Shown here: positions 1 to 7,675 of the stretch, in pieces
How positions within the stretch are numbered: position 1 is the stretch's first letter
How the letters are laid out: each line of letters opens with the position of its first letter
NCBI GenBank assembly: GCA_964583795.1
Contig: CAZOWX010000017.1
Coordinates: forward strand, 1-40,107
DNA length: 40,107 nt
Source of the DNA: JBDTME01 sp964583795
Lineage (GTDB): Bacteria > Patescibacteriota > Microgenomatia > UBA1400 > PJMF01
Reading direction: 5' to 3'
Translations under genes and position numbers: made by a program
Notes under the pieces: generated by a model
The model's input: only the letters and a program-made list of their open reading frames with translations
What the model was told of the DNA's origin: nothing
Database searches by the model: none

Positions 1-1
1 G

Positions 2-55
2 GTGGAACGGTATCAGGAACGGCACGGGGTAGCGCAGGAGGGCGGGGAATCATGA
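2..55 (+). CDS. C-terminal 17 residues of an unknown gene, cut by the window edge
   Basis: An open frame enters from the left edge and stops at a TGA that overlaps the ATG of the next frame (ATGA), the usual sign of translational coupling. The residues are polar and charged and resemble nothing I recognise. It lies on the same foreign-looking, more GC-rich side of the junction near 175 as the next entry, so it may not belong to this genome. Too short for any functional call. Confidence 0.25.
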   Translation: MERYQERHGVAQEGGES

Positions 56-189
56 ACAAGCGTAGTATGCCTAAGCTGCTTGACGAACCGCCTATCAGTC
101 TATACCCCTCGTTAGCCGTTGCCTTTGGGAATGTCAATCTAGCGATCATCTTTCAGCAGCTACATTTCCTCATGAACCGTGACTGGTGA
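52..189 (+). pseudogene. N-terminal fragment resembling phage/plasmid replication-initiator proteins, cut at a sequence junction
   Basis: The frame starts with ATG behind a GGAGGGCGGGG ribosome-binding stretch and runs 45 codons. The pattern LLDEPPISLYPSLAVAFG followed by a QQLHFL motif is typical of the start of Firmicutes-type phage replisome organiser/initiator proteins, where a conserved PSLA...QQ(L/I)HYW block opens a winged-helix domain. From about base 176 the sequence becomes the end of tuf in another frame, so only about 41 residues are genuine. The gene was interrupted either by recombination or by an assembly error. The family call rests on pattern memory only. Confidence 0.4.
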
Positions 190-352
190 GATTGCTCTTC
201 CATCTGGTGTTGAGATGGTTATGCCCGGTGACAATGCCAAGATGACTGTGAAACTGATCGTTCCAGTTGCTCTGGAAGAAGGATTGCGCTTTGCTATCCG
301 TGAAGGTGGACACACCATCGGTGCCGGTGCAATTACCAAAGTACTGAAATAA
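176..352 (+). CDS. tuf: Elongation factor Tu, C-terminal 58 codons only
   Basis: EF-Tu delivers aminoacyl-tRNA to the ribosome as a GTP complex. The visible part is the end of domain III: TGEIALPSGVEMVMPGDNA, then the VPVALEEGLRFAIREGG block and the universal ending IGAGAITKVLK. In this frame a TGA lies immediately upstream (173-175) and nothing EF-Tu-like precedes it, so the other 340 or so codons are missing from this contig. Its place ahead of rpsJ is the normal end of the str operon. Truncation is therefore positional and coincides with the junction to phage-like sequence. Confidence 0.92.
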   Translation, partial: TVTGEIALPSGVEMVMPGDNAKMTVKLIVPVALEEGLRFAIREGGHTIGAGAITKVLK

Positions 353-380
353 GTTTAATCAGCATTCATTTAGAATAAAG

Positions 381-405
381 ACCCCCGCGATAAGCGGGGG
401 TTTTT
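381..405 (+). terminator. Intrinsic terminator of tuf
   Basis: Perfect 8-bp GC-rich stem ACCCCCGC / GCGGGGGT with a 5-base loop (GATAA), running into TTTTT. It sits 28 bases after the tuf stop codon and separates the str transcript from the genes downstream. Confidence 0.9.
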
Positions 406-647
406 GATATGATTGTGAGGGTTGCGAGAGTTAAAACTGTCCAGTTTTGTTGTTTCTTTTAACTCTTCATACACTTAATTTTAATAACATGCTAAATGCG
501 AGAGCACTTTACTTTTCCCCTCTTGCATTTTGAGCTGTAATTTGTTGCAATAACCACTGGCCTATTTTTTCACGCGTCTTTGGAACAAAAAAGAAGCGGT
601 TCACTGCAGTATTCTTTGAACCTGTCTTTTGCTGTGCCAAAAAGACC
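406..647. other. Non-coding spacer between the tuf terminator and the next gene
   Basis: AT-rich sequence with no open frame supported by a start signal. I see no convincing -35/-10 pair; the promoter of the following gene should lie here but cannot be placed with confidence. Confidence 0.4.
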
Positions 648-659
648 AGAAAGGAGCAC

Positions 660-1121
660 ATGGGAAGAAAACCAGCTGGAGAGAGGAACTTATCTCAGGA
701 ACTCGACGAAGAACTGGATAGCGTTCCCCTCAAGATCATTTTTTATGCATGTTGTGGTTCTCCTTTTGTGTGTTGGATGACAGCAGAGTTGGGAAACCAG
801 TTGCCGCAGCACAGCCTCGTTCCACCGATTTTTTTATTGGCGGTGTTATTTGCCGGCAAGAAAATTTTCCCACATGCAAAGCAATCAGTTGAAGCAGAGA
901 TCAGAGAACGATACGAAGCTGAGTTGAAAGAAGAGCGGCGAGTGCTTGCTCGACTCGTTTGCGGTTTAGGGCCAGAGCAAAAACCGACATTTTTTGAACA
1001 GATCAAAGTTGCAGTGCTCAATGTCCGAACCCAGCTTCTTTCTGTTCGCTCGCGAGATGCCCGATTACAGGCTGGAGCTGAAGAGACAAGAGTCGTAGAT
1101 ACCTCCGAAAGCCCTATTTAA
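660..1121 (+). CDS. Unknown membrane-associated protein with charged coiled-coil region
   Basis: 153 codons. The start is well supported: AGAAAGGAG lies 4 bases upstream of the ATG, stronger than any signal in the ribosomal operon that follows. Residues about 24-43 and 53-66 are hydrophobic (one or two membrane segments). After KKIFPHAKQS comes a strongly charged helical stretch (about 75-97) rich in Glu, Arg and Lys, then an amphipathic region and a polar tail. I do not recognise the family. It sits alone between a terminator and the rpsJ promoter, so it is probably a single-gene transcript. A membrane-anchored scaffold is a guess. Confidence 0.6.
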   Translation: MGRKPAGERNLSQELDEELDSVPLKIIFYACCGSPFVCWMTAELGNQLPQHSLVPPIFLLAVLFAGKKIFPHAKQSVEAEIRERYEAELKEERRVLARLVCGLGPEQKPTFFEQIKVAVLNVRTQLLSVRSRDARLQAGAEETRVVDTSESPI

Positions 1122-1224
1122 CCACTCACAATTCCCTCAAGTTCGCCCCTTGTTCTTCTCTGAAAAGTTTGGTAGAATTTAAGGCCTCTGTGAGTGAAGG
1201 GTTGAGTGAGCCTGGAAACTTGAG

Positions 1225-1253
1225 TTTACAAGTACCGAAAGCTCCCGTATAAT
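1225..1253 (+). promoter_or_regulatory. Promoter of the S10-spc ribosomal operon
   Basis: TTTACA (-35), 17-base spacer, TATAAT (-10, perfect consensus). Transcription would start near 1260, giving a leader of about 33 bases before rpsJ. Too short for an S10-type leader hairpin, so autoregulation of the enterobacterial kind is not supported here. Confidence 0.85.
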
Positions 1254-1293
1254 CCTCGCTTATCTGAGACACAATATAGTGTACTAAAATCAC

Positions 1294-1632
1294 ATGGCAG
1301 TAGACAAAAAAACAACCGAAAAAAAAGGTCAAAACAAGATTCGAGTTCGCCTCAAGTCATTCGATCACCGAGTGATTGATGAAGCAGCAAAAAAGCTTGT
1401 TGAGACTGCTCTTTCAACAGGAGCCGTGGTTGTAGGACCAGTACCACTGCCAAATCGGAATAAGGAGATCACTGTTGTGTCTTCTCCTCATACTGATAAA
1501 GACTCTCAAGAACACTATCGCTTGACTACACACAAACGGGTTGTTGACATTGTTAACCCGACCAGTAAGACCATTGATGCCCTGATGCATTTGGAACTTC
1601 CTGCCGGCGTGGGTATTCAAATTAAAATGTAG
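1294..1632 (+). CDS. rpsJ: 30S ribosomal protein S10
   Basis: First gene of the operon. S10 sits in the 30S head and in other bacteria also bridges to NusG/NusB. The core is clear: IRVRLKSFDHRVIDEAAKK, then GPVPLPNRNKEITVVSSPH and HKRVVDIVNPT, the last being the conserved loop. 112 residues against about 103 normally; the excess is a Lys-rich N-terminal extension of about 12 residues. The ATG has no Shine-Dalgarno sequence and lies about 33 bases from the predicted transcription start. Confidence 0.97.
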   Translation: MAVDKKTTEKKGQNKIRVRLKSFDHRVIDEAAKKLVETALSTGAVVVGPVPLPNRNKEITVVSSPHTDKDSQEHYRLTTHKRVVDIVNPTSKTIDALMHLELPAGVGIQIKM

Positions 1633-1708
1633 CTCTTTGAGCAAATTGCAGTACAGAGGTTTCTTTGTATTGAACGAGTATGGAAGAATCCGCACAAAAG
1701 CGGAATGA

Positions 1709-2506
1709 ATGAAAATGGTACAAACACTTTTTGCGACTAAAATGCATATGGGTCAGGCTTGGACAAAGTCTGGTAAACGTGTGGTAGTGACAAAGTTAAA
1801 AGTCGAAAGCAATCAGGTCGTTGCAGAGAAAACAGCTGACCGTGATGGTTATCAATCATTTCAAATTGGATACGGCCTTAAGAAATTTAAAAACATGACG
1901 AAACCGCTCAGAACAATTTTGAACAAGAGCGGTTTTTCTTTTGGAGTACGACAGATCCGAGAAGTAAAAGTTGGAAACGATCAGAGTACTTTAAAAGTTG
2001 GTGGAACTATCGCAATAACCGATGCTCTACAGTTGGGGGATATGGTCAATGTCCAAGGAGTTACAAAGGGTCGTGGTTTTGGTGGTGTGATGAAGCGCCA
2101 TGGCTTTCACGGTGGTCCAAGAACTCATGGACAATCAGACCGATCTCGTGCACCAGGTTCAATTGGTAATCGTACGACACCAGGTAGGGTTTTTAAAGGC
2201 AAGAGAATGGCCGGTCATTTTGGTAGTGAAAATGTAACAGTCAAGAATTTACAAGTAGTGTACATTAACGCTCCTGAAAATGAAGTCTGGGTAAGTGGCC
2301 CTGTACCAAGCTTCAACTCGGCTGCGGTACGACTGACTGTTGTTGGACAAAAGCAGTTTGAAGGATTGCAAAATATTGAAAGCATTTTAGAGACTGTTAC
2401 TGCTAGTGAAAAGCCAAGCACTGATGAGAAAATTGAAGCTTTGGACAAAAATGAAGCGAAGTTAGGTGATGCAAAAGAAGAAGTAAAGGAAGAATTGAAT
2501 AACTAA
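1709..2506 (+). CDS. rplC: 50S ribosomal protein L3
   Basis: L3 lies under the peptidyl-transferase centre and nucleates 50S assembly. Visible are the opening LFATKMHMGQAW (family LxGxKxGMTQ), the GVTKGRGFGGVMKRHGFHGG loop that reaches the rRNA, the GSIGNRTTPGRVFKGKRMAGH block and the NLQVVYINAPEN strand. 265 residues, about 55 more than usual; the extra is an acidic/Lys tail (about 225-265). A second ATG two codons in (1715) is an equally good start. A 76-base gap separates it from rpsJ. Confidence 0.96.
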   Translation: MKMVQTLFATKMHMGQAWTKSGKRVVVTKLKVESNQVVAEKTADRDGYQSFQIGYGLKKFKNMTKPLRTILNKSGFSFGVRQIREVKVGNDQSTLKVGGTIAITDALQLGDMVNVQGVTKGRGFGGVMKRHGFHGGPRTHGQSDRSRAPGSIGNRTTPGRVFKGKRMAGHFGSENVTVKNLQVVYINAPENEVWVSGPVPSFNSAAVRLTVVGQKQFEGLQNIESILETVTASEKPSTDEKIEALDKNEAKLGDAKEEVKEELNN

Positions 2507-2552
2507 ATATTTGCCTATCAAACAGGTAGGCGAGATAGAAAATAATGAAGCC

Positions 2553-3311
2553 ATGCAATTTACAGTTCTAAATACTACCGGCAAGAGCACAACAATTGAG
2601 GCAAGTGATGTTGTTTTTGGCACAACCGTGAATAAAGTTTTGATTGCTCAAGCAGTCAGGGTGTACTTGTCAAACAAAAGACAGGGAACTGCTAAAACAA
2701 AGACCCGATCTGAAGTAAGTCGAACTACGAAGAAGTGGTACAAGCAAAAGGGCACAGGTAATGCGCGACATGGAGCTAAAAGTGCAAATATATTCGTTGG
2801 CGGAGGAGTCGTTCATGGTCCGACCGGTCACGAGAACTGGTCTTTAAAGATGCCAAGCATGATGAAAAAGAAAGCACTCATGAGTGCCCTTTCAGCTCAG
2901 CGTGACCATATTGTGGTAACAACAGTCCTGAGTGATATTGAGCCAAAGACCAAAGATGCCGTAGCGTTTTTACAAAAGCTAGCCCCAGATTCAAAGAGAA
3001 CATTGATCATTTTAGATAAAAAAATGGAAAACATTGAGCGAAGTATGAACAATCTTCCTCAGGTGTTAATCACTCATACGCAACAGCTGAGTATTTTAGA
3101 TGTTGTTACTGCAGACGCTTTAGTGTTTACCAAAGAAGCTATCAAAGCTGTTGAAGAGAGAATTCTTGCCAGTGTCGGTCAGAAAAAGAGTAAAGTAGTG
3201 ACCGAAGTCAAGAAAGAACCCAGTGTTAAAAAAGTCGCAAAAAGTTCTAAAGTGGTGAAAGAAGTGAAAAAAACATCAGCAAAGAAAGTAAAAGTAAGTA
3301 GCAAGTCATAA
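2553..3311 (+). CDS. rplD: 50S ribosomal protein L4
   Basis: L4 binds 23S rRNA and lines the exit tunnel. RQGTAKTKTRSEVSRTTKKW followed by KQKGTGNARHGAKSANIFVGG is the tunnel loop, and GGGVVHGPTGHENW its end. I chose the ATG giving MQFTVLNTTGK, the family start; an in-frame TTG 42 bases upstream would add 14 unalignable residues. About 252 residues: after the conserved core comes a tail of about 45 residues made almost only of Lys, Val and Ser, like those on L3, L22, S5 and L17 here. No E. coli-type regulatory leader is seen. Confidence 0.95.
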   Translation: MQFTVLNTTGKSTTIEASDVVFGTTVNKVLIAQAVRVYLSNKRQGTAKTKTRSEVSRTTKKWYKQKGTGNARHGAKSANIFVGGGVVHGPTGHENWSLKMPSMMKKKALMSALSAQRDHIVVTTVLSDIEPKTKDAVAFLQKLAPDSKRTLIILDKKMENIERSMNNLPQVLITHTQQLSILDVVTADALVFTKEAIKAVEERILASVGQKKSKVVTEVKKEPSVKKVAKSSKVVKEVKKTSAKKVKVSSKS

Positions 3312-3313
3312 CC

Positions 3314-3610
3314 ATGCCAACAGTCATCGTACGAAAACCAGTTATTAGTGAAAAATCAGTTGCTCTTGCAGGTGAGAAGAATATTTATTTGTTCGAAGTC
3401 AATCCTTTAGCAAATAAACATCAAATTACCGCTGAAGTCGAACGGATGTACGGTGTGAGTGTGGAGTCTGTCCGAACGGTTATGATGCCTCAGAAGAAAC
3501 GCCGCACTGGTCGCAAACGCCTTGTCCGTCTCTCAGCAGCAAAGAAAAAAGCGTTTGTGCATGTGAAAGTAGGACAAAAGATTGCCGTATTTGATATGGT
3601 TCAGAACTAA
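3314..3610 (+). CDS. rplW: 50S ribosomal protein L23
   Basis: L23 sits at the tunnel exit and is the docking site for trigger factor and SRP. VRKPVISEKSVAL is the conserved start; YLFEVNPLANKHQITAEVER and VRTVMMPQKKRR with the long basic loop are typical. 98 residues, normal length. Starts 2 bases after the L4 stop codon, so translation is probably coupled. Confidence 0.96.
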   Translation: MPTVIVRKPVISEKSVALAGEKNIYLFEVNPLANKHQITAEVERMYGVSVESVRTVMMPQKKRRTGRKRLVRLSAAKKKAFVHVKVGQKIAVFDMVQN

Positions 3611-3615
3611 AAACT

Positions 3616-4452
3616 ATGCTAAAAAAGATTAAGCCAACGAGTGCCGGTAAACGAAATCGAATTGATGTCGTTACTGAGAATTTATCGAGTGAAAAACCAA
3701 CCAAATCCTTGGTTGCAAAAGGGGTGTTTAAGCGACAGGGTCGCAATAACTCCGGTAGAATTACTGTTCGCCATCGAGGTGGTGGTGTCAAACGAAAGCT
3801 GAGACTCATAGAGTGGAAGCGCAAAAAATTGAGTGTGCCGGCTGTGGTTAAAGCAATTGAGTATGACCCAATGCGCACTGCTCACATTGCTTTGTTATTT
3901 TACAAAGATGGTGCGAAGGCTTATATTCTTGCTCCTGATAACCTTCAGGTTGGAGATACAGTAATGGCTGGGATTGATGCCGAGATTAAAGTCGGTAATG
4001 CGATGCCATTATCAAAGATCCCAGTTGGAATGGCAATTCACAACATTGAGATGAGACCTGGTAAAGGCGCTCAGTTAGTACGAACTGCAGGAACCAGTGC
4101 CTTAATCCAGTCAAAAGATGGGAATCAAGTGATTGTGCAGCTCCCTTCAAAAGAGCTTCGCTTGATCAATGCCGAGTGTTTCGCTACAATCGGTCAAGTC
4201 GGAAACCTGGATCACAAAAATCGCAGTTTGGGTAAGGCCGGTCGAAAACGACTGATGGGATGGAGGCCTTCAGTTCGAGGAACAGCTCAACATCCCGATT
4301 CACATCCACATGGAGGTGGAGAAGGGCGTAGTGGCGTTGGTTTGAAGTATGCCAAGACTCCATGGGGAAAGCACGCAATGGGTAAGAAGACTCGAAATAG
4401 TCGACGATACAGTAATCGATTTATTATTCAAGATCGAAGGATAAAAAAGTAG
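3616..4452 (+). CDS. rplB: 50S ribosomal protein L2
   Basis: L2 is needed for subunit joining and peptidyl transfer. Conserved blocks: GRNNSGRITVRHRGGGVKR, GDTVMAGIDAEIKVGNAMPL, the IPVGMAIHNIEMRPGKGAQL segment, and the HPHGGGEGRSGVG loop that contains the universally conserved histidine and reaches the active centre. 278 residues, normal. The start has the AACTATG context seen at several genes here and no Shine-Dalgarno. Confidence 0.97.
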   Translation: MLKKIKPTSAGKRNRIDVVTENLSSEKPTKSLVAKGVFKRQGRNNSGRITVRHRGGGVKRKLRLIEWKRKKLSVPAVVKAIEYDPMRTAHIALLFYKDGAKAYILAPDNLQVGDTVMAGIDAEIKVGNAMPLSKIPVGMAIHNIEMRPGKGAQLVRTAGTSALIQSKDGNQVIVQLPSKELRLINAECFATIGQVGNLDHKNRSLGKAGRKRLMGWRPSVRGTAQHPDSHPHGGGEGRSGVGLKYAKTPWGKHAMGKKTRNSRRYSNRFIIQDRRIKK

Positions 4453-4467
4453 GGTGATGTGCTCATG

Positions 4468-4490
4468 ACTTGAAAGTCTAACTTTCAAGT
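4468..4490 (+). other. Perfect hairpin in the rplB-rpsS gap
   Basis: ACTTGAAAG - TCTAA - CTTTCAAGT: a 9-bp perfect inverted repeat with a 5-base loop, not followed by a U-tract. It occupies most of the 64-base gap in an operon where other gaps are mostly under 40 bases. A processing site or mRNA stabiliser is more likely than a terminator. Confidence 0.6.
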
Positions 4491-4516
4491 AAGTCCATTA
4501 CCAGTAAGTTGAAATT

Positions 4517-4801
4517 ATGTCACGATCAAGTAAAAAAGGACCATACATTGATCCCAAGCTTTTAGCGAAGGTCATGAAGCAGAAACTCACTGGGGACAAA
4601 GGGGTGATTAAGACCTGGTCACGGTCATGTGCTGTGCCGCCAGAGTTCGTTGGCCACAATTTGGGAATACATAATGGGAAAAAATTTATTGAGGTGTATG
4701 TCAACGAGGCGATGGTTGGACATAAGTTGGGTGAGTTCTCTCCCACTCGTACCTATCGCGGTCATGGCAAGATGGTGAAGCGTACACTCACTAAGACATA
4801 G
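4517..4801 (+). CDS. rpsS: 30S ribosomal protein S19
   Basis: S19 forms the head of the 30S with S13 and contacts the A-site finger. MSRSSKKGPYIDPKLL, the WSRSCAVPPEFVGHNLGIHN segment and the ending GEFSPTRTYRGH are diagnostic. 94 residues, normal. It lies just downstream of a strong hairpin. Confidence 0.97.
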   Translation: MSRSSKKGPYIDPKLLAKVMKQKLTGDKGVIKTWSRSCAVPPEFVGHNLGIHNGKKFIEVYVNEAMVGHKLGEFSPTRTYRGHGKMVKRTLTKT

Positions 4802-4821
4802 GAAAATATTTGGTGTTAGTT

Positions 4822-5370
4822 ATGATAACGATTAAAGCAGAACAAAAACATTCCAGACAAAGTCCACGAAAGGTGCGCTTAGTTGCTGCCGCAGTTCGAG
4901 GATTAAAGATTGATCAGGCCGTCGCACAGCTTAGTGTGATTGAAAAGAAGGGCTCAGTTGTACTCTTGAATGTTTTACGACAAGCGATTGCAAACGCTAC
5001 GAACAATCTTGGGTTAAAGACAGCAGACTTGGAAATAAAAGAAATCATTGTGAATAAAGGTCCTAGCTACAAACGTTTTCGAGCAGCAAGTCGTGGTCGA
5101 GCAAGTACTCTTCTCAAACCGACCTGCCATGTTAAGGTGGTGTTGCAGTCAAATGTCGAACCAACGTTGAAGCAGGCAAATGCAAAAAGTAATACACAAC
5201 CAAAGAAAGCAGTAGAGTCATCAAAATCAGTAGAAATGAAGGATAGTGAGCGAAAGAGTATTAAGCCGGAGTCGGCTGCTACTTCGAAAGTTCAACAAGC
5301 AAGAGTGTCAAACAAAGCTGCATCGCAGTCAGCAGCAAGAAGAGTTGTTAATCGAACAACAAGCAAGTAA
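4822..5370 (+). CDS. rplV: 50S ribosomal protein L22 with long C-terminal tail
   Basis: L22 lines the exit tunnel opposite L4. QSPRKVRLVAAAVRG opens the protein and GPSYKRFRAASRGRAS is the hairpin that reaches into the tunnel. The ATG giving MITIKAEQKHSRQSP is the family start; an in-frame TTG four codons upstream is possible but not needed. 182 residues against about 110: residues from about 115 on are a low-complexity Lys/Ser/Ala/Gln tail, probably disordered and solvent-exposed. No homology is claimed for it. Confidence 0.95.
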   Translation: MITIKAEQKHSRQSPRKVRLVAAAVRGLKIDQAVAQLSVIEKKGSVVLLNVLRQAIANATNNLGLKTADLEIKEIIVNKGPSYKRFRAASRGRASTLLKPTCHVKVVLQSNVEPTLKQANAKSNTQPKKAVESSKSVEMKDSERKSIKPESAATSKVQQARVSNKAASQSAARRVVNRTTSK

Positions 5371-5405
5371 CAATTAGTACATAGAGTATTGAAACAGAAA
5401 ACAAT

Positions 5406-6053
5406 ATGGGACAAAAAGTAAATCCAATCAGCTTTCGTTTAGGCAGTTACAAGAACTGGAATTCTCTGTGGTTTGCCACCAAAGCTAACTACAGTAAGCA
5501 TGTAGTGGCTGATTTTGAGCTACGAAAATACTTGAATCAAAAGTTGAAAGGTGCTGGAGTCGTATCGATCACAATAGAGCGATCGATTACAGCGGTCAAA
5601 GTAACCCTCAATGTCTCTCGGCCAGGTGTTGTAATTGGTCGTGGAGGAGCAAATCTTGAAGAAGTGAAAAAAGACGTTGAAAAACTACTTAAGCGGTTTA
5701 ACGAAGGCAAAGTAAAAGTCGAAATCAGAGTTGAGGAAGTTAAAGATCCAGAGTTAAGTTCAAAGTTAGTTGTCGAGAGAATTGCTGATCAATTGGCCAA
5801 ACGGTACCCTCATCGACGAGCGGTTCAACAAGCAATTGAAAAGGTTATGGGAGCTGGTGCAAAAGGGGTGAAGATTGCTTTAAGCGGTCGTATCGGAGGA
5901 GCTGAAATTGGTCGCGCAGAAAAGTATTATCAAGGTTCAGTGCCGACTCAAACTTTACGTGCCAATATCGATTATTTTGAGCAACCAGCATATACCAGAT
6001 CAGGTTACGTTGGAATCAAGGTGTGGATTTATAAGGGGGAGATTGTTGAGTAA
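5406..6053 (+). CDS. rpsC: 30S ribosomal protein S3
   Basis: S3 guards the mRNA entry tunnel. MGQKVNPISFRLG is the invariant start, the KH domain carries GVVIGRGGANLEEVKKDVEK (the GxxG loop), and the C-terminal domain shows IALSGRIGGAEIGRAEKY with PTQTLRANIDY. 215 residues, normal length. Confidence 0.98.
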   Translation: MGQKVNPISFRLGSYKNWNSLWFATKANYSKHVVADFELRKYLNQKLKGAGVVSITIERSITAVKVTLNVSRPGVVIGRGGANLEEVKKDVEKLLKRFNEGKVKVEIRVEEVKDPELSSKLVVERIADQLAKRYPHRRAVQQAIEKVMGAGAKGVKIALSGRIGGAEIGRAEKYYQGSVPTQTLRANIDYFEQPAYTRSGYVGIKVWIYKGEIVE

Positions 6054-6093
6054 AAGACACGAACAACTATCAAATAGCTGATATTTAATAACA

Positions 6094-6507
6094 ATGTTAC
6101 AACCGAAAAAATCAAAATTCCGTAAACAATTTAGAGGCACTATGACTGGTAGCGCCATGCGTGGCAACAGTGTCGATTTTGGCGAGTTCGGTTTGCAAGC
6201 TGTTGTTCCCGGCTGGTTTACTGCCCGGCAGATTGAGTCAGCTCGTAAAACAGTAACTCATCATACGAAACGTGTTGGTAAAATGTGGATCCGTGTGTTT
6301 CCAGATAAGCCCGTGACCAAAAAAGGCTTAGGAGTAAAAATGGGATCCGGTAAAGGTGATATTGATCGATATGTTGCAGTAGTACGACCAGGAAAGGTTC
6401 TATTCGAGTTGAGTGGAGTACCGATGGAAGTGGCAAAAGAAGCTTTTCGCAAGGCTGCGCACAAAATTCCGATGAAAACAAAATTTATCCAAAAAGAACA
6501 GAAATAA
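6094..6507 (+). CDS. rplP: 50S ribosomal protein L16
   Basis: L16 organises the A-site tRNA path of the large subunit. MLQPKKSKFRKQFRG, the FGEFGLQAVVPGWFTARQIE segment and MGSGKGDIDRYVAVVRPG are diagnostic; the final KAAHKIPMKTKFI is the conserved end. 137 residues, normal. The VVPGW variation replaces the common ALEPAW. Confidence 0.97.
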   Translation: MLQPKKSKFRKQFRGTMTGSAMRGNSVDFGEFGLQAVVPGWFTARQIESARKTVTHHTKRVGKMWIRVFPDKPVTKKGLGVKMGSGKGDIDRYVAVVRPGKVLFELSGVPMEVAKEAFRKAAHKIPMKTKFIQKEQK

Positions 6508-6510
6508 AAC

Positions 6511-6744
6511 ATGAAAACCAACGATATTAAAAATCTACATCAGATGACTGTCGGAGAGTTACAGACAAAATTGGCTGAGACTGTTCATAGTTTTGACCAA
6601 TATCGAAGTGAGCACGCCGCAAACAAACTGAAAAACACGAAGAGTATTTATCAGGTAAAAAAAGATATTGCTCGTATCAAAACCGTAATGCACGAGAAAA
6701 TCTTATTAGCCAGTGTTGAGTCTTCAACCAAGCAGGCGGAGTAA
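6511..6744 (+). CDS. rpmC: 50S ribosomal protein L29
   Basis: Small helical-hairpin protein at the tunnel exit next to L23. It has the expected two long helices, a conserved-type opening (MTVGELQTKLAE) and the KSIYQVKKDIARIKTVMHEK second helix. 77 residues, slightly longer than average. Begins 3 bases after rplP. Confidence 0.9.
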   Translation: MKTNDIKNLHQMTVGELQTKLAETVHSFDQYRSEHAANKLKNTKSIYQVKKDIARIKTVMHEKILLASVESSTKQAE

Positions 6745-6750
6745 CATACT

Positions 6751-6984
6751 ATGAAACAATTTGTTGGAGAAGTTATCTCGACCAAAAATCAGAAGACGGT
6801 GACTGTCAGAGTGAGACAGCGCAGCATGCATCCAGTGTACAAGAAAATTATTAACACAACGAAAAACTTTGCTTGTGATACCAACGGAATTGATGTGAAA
6901 GACGGCGAAACGGTCGTTATTCAAGAAACCAGACCATTGAGCAAAACGAAACGATTTAAAGTAGTGGAGCAGATAAAGCGATAA
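6751..6984 (+). CDS. rpsQ: 30S ribosomal protein S17
   Basis: OB-fold 16S rRNA-binding protein needed early in 30S assembly. GEVISTKNQKTVTVRVRQRS and HPVYKKIINTTKNFACD match the family, with the ending GETVVIQETRPLSKTKRFKV. 77 residues, near normal. The start codon context is ATACTATG with no Shine-Dalgarno. Confidence 0.96.
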   Translation: MKQFVGEVISTKNQKTVTVRVRQRSMHPVYKKIINTTKNFACDTNGIDVKDGETVVIQETRPLSKTKRFKVVEQIKR

Positions 6985-6988
6985 ACTT

Positions 6989-7363
6989 ATGATACAATTA
7001 CGATCTATTTTACAGCTAGCCGATAACAGTGGTGCGAAGAAACTTCGTGTCATTCAGGTTCATGGTGGCTCAAAACGAGTAAAGGGGAGTGTCGGTGACG
7101 TTGTAACCGCCTCTGTGATTGCGGCTGACCCACAAGGTACTTTGAAAAAAGGTCAGATGGTGAAAGCTGTTATTGTTCGAACACGAAAAGAGCATCGACG
7201 ATCTGATGGAAGTTATATCCGGTTTGATGATAACGCTGCCGTTGTTATTCAAACCAGAACAAACTTAGATCCTGTTGGAAGTCGTGTTTTCGGTCCAGTT
7301 GCTCGTGAAGTGAAAGAAGCTGGGTTTGCTCGTATTGCTAGTTTAGCTGCAGAGGTACTGTAA
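6989..7363 (+). CDS. rplN: 50S ribosomal protein L14
   Basis: L14 forms an intersubunit bridge with 16S helix 44. MIQLRSILQLADNSGAKKLR is the conserved start; GDVVTASVIAADPQGTLKKG, VIVRTRKEHRRSDGSYIRFD and the FGPVAREV ending follow. 124 residues, normal. Confidence 0.97.
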   Translation: MIQLRSILQLADNSGAKKLRVIQVHGGSKRVKGSVGDVVTASVIAADPQGTLKKGQMVKAVIVRTRKEHRRSDGSYIRFDDNAAVVIQTRTNLDPVGSRVFGPVAREVKEAGFARIASLAAEVL

Positions 7364-7364
7364 T

Positions 7365-7670
7365 ATGAAATTTAAAGTTGGTGACCAAGTTTTGGTAACT
7401 GCCGGTAAAGACAAGGGAAAACAAGGCAAGATTCTGAGGGTCTTACCGTTGTTAAACCGCGTGCTTGTTGAGGGTGTGAATATGTATGTGAAACATATTA
7501 AACCTTATGCTGGTAGACCAGGAGATAAAGTGAGAAAAGAGCGATCGTTGCCGACGGCGAATGTGGCTATTTTTAACCCTGAAACTAAGAAAGTTGATCG
7601 AATTGGATACGTTATTGCCAAAGATGGTACCAAGAGTCGCATCTATAAAAAAACGCATAAGACTATTTAA
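7365..7670 (+). CDS. rplX: 50S ribosomal protein L24
   Basis: L24 is one of the two assembly initiators of the 50S subunit. The KOW motif KVGDQVLVTAGKDKGKQGKI opens the protein, followed by RVLVEGVNMYVKHIKP and an RIGYVIAKDGTKSRIYKK end. 101 residues, normal. Starts one base after the rplN stop codon. Confidence 0.96.
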   Translation: MKFKVGDQVLVTAGKDKGKQGKILRVLPLLNRVLVEGVNMYVKHIKPYAGRPGDKVRKERSLPTANVAIFNPETKKVDRIGYVIAKDGTKSRIYKKTHKTI

Positions 7671-7675
7671 TACCT

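Noticed and set aside
580..780. 66-codon frame overlapping the start of the unknown gene at 660
   Set aside because: It lacks a ribosome-binding site and its translation is unremarkable; the 660 frame has a strong one and a structured product.
1123..1224. Interleaved inverted repeats CACTCACA/TGTGAGTG and CTCAAGTT/AACTTGAG before the rpsJ promoter
   Set aside because: Both are only 8 bp, lie upstream of the transcription start and cross in a pseudoknot-like manner; probably chance or decayed repeats.
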